A stretch of 6,447 bases of DNA from CAZXVW01 sp964644025 (GTDB taxonomy: Bacteria > Acidobacteriota > Terriglobia > Bryobacterales > Bryobacteraceae), in contig CAZXVW010000220.1 of the NCBI GenBank assembly GCA_964644025.1, positions 1-6,447 on the forward strand, read 5' to 3'. Position numbers and translations under genes: made by a program. How positions within the stretch are numbered: position 1 is the first letter of the stretch; every line of letters begins with the position of its first letter. Of this stretch, positions 1-5,500 are shown one piece after another. The notes below the pieces were generated by a model. It made no database searches, was not told the origin of the DNA, and was given only the letters and a program-made list of their open reading frames with translations.

Positions 1-91
1 CTGGGCGGCGGTACTTGGGACACCAGACGACGTGGTACTTGCAGGAGTAGACGATGTTGTGGTTGCTCTTGAATGGAACATCTGTTCGCAT
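1..91 (-). CDS. tnpA: IS200/IS605-family transposase TnpA, N-terminal fragment (continues past the left edge)
   Basis: This is the N-terminus of a Y1 HUH single-strand transposase, the enzyme that excises and inserts IS200/IS605 elements as single-stranded DNA. Read on the minus strand from the ATG at 91-89, it gives 30 residues beginning MRTDVPFKSNHN and continuing with the family hallmark YSCKYHVVWCPKYRRP at residues 15-30. The HUH metal-binding motif and the catalytic tyrosine lie further along such proteins (about 130-150 residues in total) and are outside the window, so activity cannot be judged. The ATG was chosen because it gives the usual N-terminus of the family. No clear Shine-Dalgarno precedes it, which fits the weak translation known for IS200 transposases. 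A subterminal hairpin sits about 70 bp upstream, as expected for the left end. Confidence 0.9.
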   Translation of the reverse strand, partial: MRTDVPFKSNHNIVYSCKYHVVWCPKYRRP

Positions 92-107
92 GCCGATATT
101 CTGCCAT

Positions 108-122
108 AGGAGGCGTCTAATG
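108..122 (+). promoter_or_regulatory. IS-borne Shine-Dalgarno and ATG in frame with the truncated nuclease
   Basis: AGGAGG at 108-113 is followed, after a six-base spacer, by an ATG at 120-122. Both lie inside the insertion-sequence end, antisense to the tnpA leader. The ATG is in frame with the nuclease-family remnant up to its stop at 774-776. The site is well formed, but no promoter upstream of it can be identified within the window, so use is inferred. Confidence 0.5.
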
Positions 123-159
123 CAAGGCGATTTCAAACGGACAGATAGCGGCCCTTCCT

Positions 160-180
160 CCCCACGCCTGAAGGCGGGGG
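160..180. repeat. Subterminal hairpin of the IS200/IS605 left end
   Basis: An imperfect palindrome: CCCC (160-163), an unpaired A at 164, CGCCT (165-169), a two-base GA turn, AGGCG (172-176) and GGGG (177-180). A GC-rich stem with one bulged base and a tiny apical loop is the structure TnpA recognises in single-stranded DNA at the ends of this family. When transcribed, such hairpins can also block read-through into the element. Read as plus-strand protein it yields PRLKAGASG, a peptide often seen where an ORF call runs across one of these ends. Confidence 0.8.
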
Positions 181-191
181 CTTCCGGGCCG

Positions 192-776
192 AAGTATTTG
201 GTGAGCGATTCGGAGATTATTGAGCTTTGCCAGCGCATTTACCGCAGGCACAAACAGGCTCTCCATCTGATTTTTGAGCACAAGCCAGATTTGCAGGCCG
301 ACCTGCGCACCTTTGTGGAATCTCTGATTGATGATGCAGCGGACCGCAGTGTGGTGCTGGATCACAGCACCAAGACGGCCATCCGCTTCGCTATCCCGGC
401 CCGGGACAAGTATCTCGGCCAGCAGCAAGGGCCGGGCTGGACGCCCAGCGGCCGAGTGCTGTTGTTTGAATTCAACAATCGCACGGACAGTTTGACACTG
501 TATCTGCTGATAGGGCCGGGGCCAGCCGCCGTTCGCGAGGCTGTGCATCGACTGGCGCTGGCGCACCGTGATGTTTTCCGCTATGCTCTGCGCAAACGAA
601 CCCCGAAGTGGACGATGATTTACAAATTGCCTATCCTGGGATCAAAGGCTTATATCGACCAAGATTTTGACGCGCTGACTGACCGAATTCGCAGGGTTTG
701 GGAGAAGTTTCTGGATCAGGATCTGCCCGCCATCATTCGGCTGATTGACCAGGTCGAGTGGCCGCCGCTGGCATGA
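192..776 (+). pseudogene. PD-(D/E)XK nuclease-family protein, C-terminal remnant cut by the IS200/IS605 element
   Basis: The reading frame carries about 194 residues that resemble the C-terminal half of PD-(D/E)XK nuclease-superfamily proteins common in defence islands (PDDEXK_4-like). A helical part reads IYRRHKQALHLIFEHKPDLQ; later parts read SGRVLLFEFNNRTDSL and LYLLIGPG, then TPKWTMIYK and WEKFLDQDLPAI. The family assignment is from recalled sequence character, not a search. The N-terminal half, which would hold the nuclease Asp and Glu-x-Lys residues, is missing: upstream of about 190 the frame reads through the insertion-sequence end. The frame is open as far back as 54, but those codons are antisense to tnpA and are not native. 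A fusion starting at 120 behind an IS-borne Shine-Dalgarno would give 218 residues, probably without nuclease activity. The stop TGA is at 774-776. Confidence 0.6.
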
Positions 777-802
777 ACCTTGCCATTGCCGAGGAGCAAT
801 TC

Positions 803-847
803 ATGAATTGGCCTGACCGCGTTCCAGAGAGCGACTGGTTCATGTAG
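803..847 (+). CDS. Possible 14-residue small ORF
   Basis: GAGGAG at 791-796 sits six bases before an ATG at 803. The frame reads MNWPDRVPESDWFM and stops at TAG (845-847). After this stop the same frame stays open for 21 codons to a TGA at 911-913, with two KPW tripeptides 11 codons apart. It could be a tiny peptide, the start of a decayed small gene with a nonsense codon, or chance. I do not recognise it. The good ribosome site is the only real support. Confidence 0.25.
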   Translation: MNWPDRVPESDWFM

Positions 848-858
848 TGGCACAACGA

Positions 859-901
859 CAAACCTTGGCTATGTAAAGGTGTGCGAAAAGTCAAACCTTG
901 G
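859..901 (+). repeat. Direct repeat CAAACCTTGG, two copies 33 bp apart
   Basis: CAAACCTTGG occurs at 859-868 and again at 892-901. The second copy overlaps the 3' end of the GTGTGC...GTCAAA half-site at 879-895. The 33-bp period is about three helical turns. The pair may be part of a binding region or a relic of a small duplication; ten bases are too few to decide. Confidence 0.4.
879..895 (+). promoter_or_regulatory. Distal half-site of the putative AbiEi operator
   Basis: GTGTGCGAAAAGTCAAA matches the left arm of the promoter-proximal operator (1036-1052) at 15 of 17 positions and shares GTGTGCnnAAnGTCAAA with both of its arms. It lies 157 bp upstream of that arm in the same orientation, with no nearby inverted partner. 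It is probably an auxiliary or degenerate repressor site. Confidence 0.45.
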
Positions 902-908
902 GAGAGGC

Positions 909-1001
909 GGTGACTGTCACCTCTGTCAGGACCTTTGCCGAGAGCCGCCACCGCAAGCGGTGGCCGGCGTACGCTACCTATCCATCGAGGTGACAGTCAC
1001 C
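909..1001. repeat. Perfect 15-bp inverted repeat, each arm containing a 13-bp palindrome, around a GC-rich hairpin
   Basis: GGTGACTGTCACCTC at 909-923 is the exact reverse complement of GAGGTGACAGTCACC at 987-1001. Within each arm, GGTGAC-T-GTCACC (909-921) and GGTGAC-A-GTCACC (989-1001) are palindromes around a single central base. Between them lies a strong hairpin (944-968). The right palindrome ends six bases before the -35 box of the abiE promoter. Two readings fit: a pair of dimer-binding operators, or a small 93-bp repeat unit (REP- or MITE-like) with inverted ends. No target duplication is evident. Confidence 0.75.
944..968. repeat. GC-rich hairpin within the intergenic repeat
   Basis: GCCACCGC at 947-954 and GCGGTGGC at 957-964 form a perfect eight-base-pair arm with AA between them; in practice the loop would be the four bases CAAG. 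The stem extends outward by three more pairs (944-946 with 966-968) if C965 is bulged. No run of T follows on either strand, so it is not a standard intrinsic terminator. Confidence 0.65.
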
Positions 1002-1007
1002 CCACAC

Positions 1008-1035
1008 TTGACTCGCCATCCATTGCGGTGATAAT
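1008..1035 (+). promoter_or_regulatory. Sigma70-type promoter of the abiE-helicase operon
   Basis: TTGACT (-35) at 1008-1013 and GATAAT (-10) at 1030-1035, separated by 16 bp, are each one base from consensus. Transcription would start near 1042, inside the left arm of the inverted repeat that follows, giving a leader of about 33 nt before the abiEi ATG. The position directly between a palindrome (ending at 1001) and an inverted repeat (starting at 1036) suggests tight repression. Confidence 0.7.
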
Positions 1036-1074
1036 GTGTGCAGAAAGTCAAACGATATTTGACCTTTTGCACAC
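1036..1074. promoter_or_regulatory. Putative AbiEi operator: 17-bp inverted repeat between the -10 box and the abiEi start
   Basis: The left arm GTGTGCAGAAAGTCAAA (1036-1052) and right arm TTTGACCTTTTGCACAC (1058-1074) are inverted copies with two mismatches, separated by CGATA. The repeat begins right after the -10 hexamer and ends at the base before the abiEi ATG, so a bound protein would cover the transcription start. AbiEi proteins are known to repress their own operon by binding inverted repeats at the promoter, which makes this the best operator candidate. Assignment to AbiEi is inferred from position and symmetry. Confidence 0.7.
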
Positions 1075-1665
1075 ATGAAGCTCGAATCTGCCAATACACG
1101 ACTGTACCAGGTTGCCGAAAGCCAGGGAGGATATTTCTCCACCCGACAGGCGCGCGAGGCGGGCTTCTCCAAGGCCCTGCTCTCGCATCATGTCAAGCGC
1201 GGCCGCTTTCTGCGCATTCGCCGTGGCGTTTACCGCCTGACGGAGTTCCCTGAAACGCCACATGCCGACCTGATCATCGCCTGGCTCTCCGCTGGAGCAA
1301 ATGCCGTCGTTTCGCACGAGAGCGCGCTCGTGCTCTATGGTCTGACCGATCTGATGCCAGCCGAAATCCATCTCACTGTCCCGCGCACGGCCTCACGCCG
1401 TTTGCCCGGGGTGCGTTTTCACACCGCCCGACTGGAGGGAAAGGAAGTCACCCATCGCCAGGGACTGCCGGTGACTACCCTGCCGCGCACGATTGTGGAT
1501 TTGATCCGTTCCGGCGTGGCGGAAGAATGGGTCGTCCAGGCAATTCATCAGGCACTGGAACGCGGTCTGGTCAGCGAAGCGGCGCTACGAGAGGCAGCCC
1601 AGCAGCGTGGCGGGTATGTTGCTGCTATGATCCTGTCTACCTTGGAGAAATTCCATGCGCTATGA
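1075..1665 (+). CDS. abiEi: AbiEi antitoxin and transcriptional autorepressor (type IV toxin-antitoxin)
   Basis: This 196-residue protein is a typical AbiEi. Its N-terminal winged helix-turn-helix (about residues 19-55; key pieces GYFSTRQAREAGFS and RIRRGVYRL) is the DNA-binding part that represses the operon. The C-terminal antitoxin domain includes SHESALVLYGL (80-90), EIHLTVPR (97-104) and LPVTTLPRTIVDLI (131-144). In the family, the antitoxin counters AbiEii without forming a stable complex with it, hence type IV. The ATG at 1075 is the only reasonable start: an in-frame TGA lies 15 bases upstream and no internal ATG follows for a long way. It has no Shine-Dalgarno and abuts the operator-like inverted repeat. 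It overlaps abiEii by 11 nt, as expected for coupled translation of this pair. Confidence 0.93.
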   Translation: MKLESANTRLYQVAESQGGYFSTRQAREAGFSKALLSHHVKRGRFLRIRRGVYRLTEFPETPHADLIIAWLSAGANAVVSHESALVLYGLTDLMPAEIHLTVPRTASRRLPGVRFHTARLEGKEVTHRQGLPVTTLPRTIVDLIRSGVAEEWVVQAIHQALERGLVSEAALREAAQQRGGYVAAMILSTLEKFHAL

Positions 1666-2524
1666 AAGCGGTGCGGCCTTTCGCCGTGCACTGGAGGATC
1701 GCCTGCGCCAACGGAGCCTGACTTCCGGAACGCCGCTGGTGCGTCTGCGCAAGATGGTCGCCTTCGAGCGTTTTCTGGCGCGGCTGGTCACAGCACAGCC
1801 GGATGCCTGGGTGCTCAAAGGGGGACTGGCACTTCAGTTCCGCCTGGGTGAGCGCGCTCGCACCACGCAGGATATTGATCTGTTGTTGCGCAAAACGCTC
1901 CCCGCAGCCGTCATTCATCAAAGGCTGGTTGCCGTGGCCTTGCTGGATTTGGGCGACTGGTTCCTCTTTGAAGTTGCCCGGCCATCCCAACCAACCGGTC
2001 TGCGATTCACCGTCCAGAGTCTGGTGGATGGACGTCTTTTCGAGAGCTTCCACGTGGATGTCGGTCTGGGAGACCCGCTGACCGCGCCGGTTGAAATGCT
2101 CACCGCGCCACCCCTGTTGGACTTCGCAGGCATTGCGCCGATCACCGTCCCGGCCTATCCCGTGACTCAGCAAATCGCCGAAAAAGTCCACGCCCTGACC
2201 CGTCCTTACGCCACCGGCGAAAGCAGCCGGGTCAAAGATTGGGCTGACATCCTTCTTCTGGCACGCTGGGGAGATTTACAGAGCGAGGGCCTGCGTCAGG
2301 CACTACGGGCGACCTTTGAGGCACGCGCCACCCATCCCTTGCCCTCCCGTCTCCCTGAACCGCCTGGATCCTGGGCGCGGCCCTTTCAACGTATCGCCGC
2401 ACAAACTGGGCTGGAGTATGCCACGCTGGAGGAGGCCATGCACGCTATCCAGAGCTTTCTCGGCCCCGTGCTGGGCGACCAGACGGAAGCCACTTGGGAC
2501 CCGGTGTCCTGGCAGTGGAAGTAA
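1655..2524 (+). CDS. abiEii: AbiEii toxin, nucleotidyltransferase (DUF1814 family)
   Basis: This 289-residue protein is the toxin of the AbiE pair, a DNA-polymerase-beta-like nucleotidyltransferase. Family members arrest growth, and in the related MenT toxins this is by adding nucleotides to tRNA; the substrate here is unknown. Motif I/II is intact: KGG at 55-57, then RTTQDID with D73 and D75. The third acidic residue is probably D135 (HVDVGL). Motif III/IV follow as K177 (QIAEKVHAL) and RVKDWADI (192-199, with K194, D195 and D198). Nothing looks inactivated and the length is normal. Translation starts at the ATG at 1655, inside the end of abiEi, behind GGAG at 1644-1647 with seven bases of spacing. 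The stop TAA is at 2522-2524, and the helicase begins 31 bp later with no terminator between. Confidence 0.93.
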   Translation: MRYESGAAFRRALEDRLRQRSLTSGTPLVRLRKMVAFERFLARLVTAQPDAWVLKGGLALQFRLGERARTTQDIDLLLRKTLPAAVIHQRLVAVALLDLGDWFLFEVARPSQPTGLRFTVQSLVDGRLFESFHVDVGLGDPLTAPVEMLTAPPLLDFAGIAPITVPAYPVTQQIAEKVHALTRPYATGESSRVKDWADILLLARWGDLQSEGLRQALRATFEARATHPLPSRLPEPPGSWARPFQRIAAQTGLEYATLEEAMHAIQSFLGPVLGDQTEATWDPVSWQWK

Positions 2525-2542
2525 ACCCGGGAATTTGGGAAA

Positions 2543-2548
2543 TGGAGG
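2543..2548 (+). promoter_or_regulatory. Strong Shine-Dalgarno of the large helicase
   Basis: TGGAGG lies seven bases before the ATG at 2556 in the short gap after abiEii. It fixes the helicase start and is the strongest ribosome site in this operon, so the helicase may be translated well whenever the abiE promoter is active. Confidence 0.75.
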
Positions 2549-2555
2549 CTGCTTC

Positions 2556-5500
2556 ATGACCGTCTTCGACTTGCACGCCAATGTTCTAGATGATTACAGC
2601 GCTTTCGTTCGCTCCTTCATTCACATTGCCGACCCGCGTATCAGCGAGTTCGTCGAACAGGCGCTCAACCAACAAGGCCATCTCTGGCCGGATTTCCTGC
2701 TACAGGTCAGCCCGGCCTACGCACGGGAGGACAGCGTGGACGAGTTAGCCGCGCACGGCGTGCTGCATCCTGAAACCGCACGAATTTTCCGCGACGAAAA
2801 AGGTACCCCCTATCGCCTGTATCGTCATCAGGTGCAGGCCATCGAAAAGGCCCGCGCCGGCCGCAGTTACGTAGTCACCAGTGGCACCGGTTCCGGCAAG
2901 AGCCTGACGTATTTCCTGCCCATCGTGGATTTCATCCTGCGCCAGGGCGGCCTGAATGACCAGACTGTGGCCCTCATCGTCTATCCTATGAATGCACTGG
3001 TCAACTCGCAGGTGCAGGCATTGGAGAAACTAAGAGGTGCCTATGAAGCACGTACCGGGCAGCTCTTCCCAGTAACCTTTGCCCGTTACACCGGAGAGAC
3101 GAAGGCAGAGCAGCGCCAGGCCATCCGCCAGCATCCACCGCACATCATCCTGACCAACTACGTGATGGCTGAACTCATGCTGGTCCGGCCAGAAGATCGC
3201 CGGCTACTGGACAAAGCCCGAGGCGGCCTGCGCTTCTTGATCTTCGATGAGCTGCATACCTATAGCGGTCGGCAGGGCGCCGATGTGGCCATGCTCATTC
3301 GCCGCCTGAAGGAACGGGCGGCTTCCCCAGACCTCATTCACATCGGCACCTCGGCGACGATGGTAGCCAGCAAACAGGCCACCCCGCGCCAGCGCCGCGA
3401 GACGGTGGCCGCCTTCGCCCAGCGGCTGTTCGGGTACCCGTTTGCCGAAGGCGATGTTATCGAGGAGACCCTCGTCCCCTTCACCACAGGCGGGCCGCCC
3501 ACGGCCGACGAACTCCGGACGGCGCTGCTATCCCTGTCTGGGGGGCGTGTTCCTGCGCTCTCACTCGAGGCCTACCGTGCCCATCCGCTCTCCCGCTGGG
3601 TGGAGCACGCCTTCGGCCTGGAACCGGAGGTTGATGGCAGCGGCTACCGGCGACGCGTGCCGCGCACTATTCCCGCCGCAGCGCGGGAGCTGGCGACCCA
3701 GACCGGTGTGGACGCGGAGCTGTGCCGCCAAGTGCTCACCCGCTGGCTGATCCTGGGCGGCCAGTTGGCGGGCGAGGATGAGGACCGTGCCCTGGCCTTC
3801 AAACTCCATCAATTCATTGCCCAGGGGCGTGCGCTGTTTGCCACGCTCGAACCTCCCGACCGGCGCGAGTTCTCGCTCGAGGGCCAGATCTTCGGACGCG
3901 AGGGACGTCTCTTCCTGCCGCTGCAGTTCTGCCGCCATTGCGGCCAGGAATATTACCATGTGCTCAAGAGTGAATCTGGCTTCATCCCACATCCAGTTGG
4001 CTATGGCGCGTTGGAAGACGAGGAGAGCGGAGGCATGCAGGCCGGCTATCTGATGCTCGCCCCGCCCGAAGACGACTGGACGGAGGATCTGCTGCCCGAA
4101 GAATGGCGGGACGCCAAGGGACGGATCAAGCGGAATTATCGCTCGCGGGTACCGCGGACCTTTTGGATATACCCAGATGGCAAAATTGCAGCCGGTCCAT
4201 ATCCCGAGGCCGTCAAGGTGTGGTTCCAGCCCCAGCCGTTTGCCATCTGCCAGAGTTGTGGCGAGTTTTACACGCGCCGCGAGAACGAGTTCCGCAAACT
4301 GACCTCACTCTCCAGCGAAGCGCGCTCCAGCGCGACGACGGTGCTGGCCACCTCCGTGCTGCGGCATGCCGCGTTCACGCCCGAAGTGCGCGACAAGCTG
4401 CTCACCTTCACCGACAACCGCCAGGACGCCGCCCTGCAGGCCGGTCACTTCAACGATTTTGTCCACCGCGCCGTGCTAAGGGCCGCGCTGGTCGCTGCTC
4501 TCAAGGAGCATGGCCGATTGGAGGTTGATCAGGTGGCGCGTGAGACCGTCGTCAGATGCGGGTTGACGCTGCGCGACATCGCCCGCAACCGCGGGCTGGC
4601 CGAGGGTACCGAAGCTGCCCGCCGGGTGTGGGACGTCTTCACCGAATGGGTTGATTACCTGCTCTTCGAGGACCTGAAACGCGGCTGGCGCGTGGTGCAG
4701 CCCAATCTGGAGGAACTGGGCCTGTTGCGCATCGAGTACCGTGGGCTAGAGGCCCTGTGTCAGGACCAGGATCAGTGGGCGTTTTCGCCGGCCTGGCTGC
4801 AGCTTGCACCGGATGCCCGCCTGCAAGTTCTGTCCGCCGTGCTGGATTACTTCCGCCGCAAACTGGCTATCAACGCCCGCGTGCTGCAGGCTGAGCGGCA
4901 GCGTGCCCTGAGCCGCCGATGTGAGCAACATCTCAACGATTTCTGGGGGATGGACCCTGACGCCGTCCGACTGGAGTTGGCCACCTGGTTTGCGCTCAAC
5001 GCCCGCGCTGGGCGCTGGACAGGTTTCAGCCTGGGCCCGCGCAGTGCAGTGGTGCGCTATCTGTGCCGCAAGCTGAACCTCTCACCTGACGAGGTTGCGG
5101 AGTTCCTCCCAACTTTGCTGGACCGACTGGTCGCGCACGGGCTTCTGGAACGTGCAACCAAGGGCGGGGAGCTGCGGTTCCAGCTTGACGCGGGCAGCCT
5201 GATCTGGGTGCAGGGCGATGGCCAGCCCTGGCGCGACGACTTCTACTCCCATCGTGTGGAGAACGACGGTTACGTGACGGCGCAACGGCGGGCTAACGCC
5301 TTCTTCCAGCGCTTTTATCAGGACTCGGCAGCCAGCCTGGCCCAACTGGAGGCCCGCGAACACACAGCGCAGGTGGTGGCTGCCGGGGAGCGCGAGCTTC
5401 GCGAGCGCCGTTTCCGTTGGGATCCGTCCGACACGGATAAGGAAGCCGAGGTGGGCCGACGTCTGCCCTACCTGGTCTGCTCGCCGACCATGGAACTGGG

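Larger units (their letters stand above)
1..188 (-). mobile_element. IS200/IS605-type insertion sequence, left (tnpA 5') end
   Basis: The stretch holds the 5' end of tnpA on the minus strand, an untranslated leader and a subterminal hairpin at 160-180. This is the arrangement of an IS200/IS605 left end. These elements have no terminal inverted repeats and make no target duplication, so the outer boundary cannot be read exactly. It is placed shortly after the hairpin, about 183-195, because from about 192 the plus strand reads as ordinary nuclease-family protein. The rest of the element, including any tnpB, lies to the left of the window. Confidence 0.8.

Noticed and set aside
54..191. Plus-strand reading frame open from 54 as the true start of the nuclease-family gene
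   Set aside because: These codons lie antisense to the tnpA N-terminus and across the insertion-sequence hairpin; the peptide is insertion-sequence read-through, not a native N-terminus.
120..776. AGGAGG-ATG at 108-122 as the start of a divergent tnpB
   Set aside because: The encoded protein has no TnpB features, and the frame crosses the end hairpin into nuclease-type sequence.
733..951. 72-codon minus-strand ORF over the intergenic region
   Set aside because: It overlaps the end of the nuclease remnant and the structured repeats, has no recognisable domain, and is a likely chance frame.
944..968. Rho-independent terminator after the nuclease remnant
   Set aside because: The stem is strong, but no T-run follows on either strand, and it sits symmetrically inside a larger inverted repeat.
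858..1074. CRISPR array or short tandem-repeat locus
   Set aside because: The repeats are few, differ in type and are unevenly spaced; no repeat-spacer periodicity is present.
1637..2191. 184-codon minus-strand ORF opposite abiEii
   Set aside because: It is antisense to well-conserved AbiEii motifs, and its composition (rich in Gln, Gly and His) is typical of a reverse-strand frame in GC-rich coding DNA.
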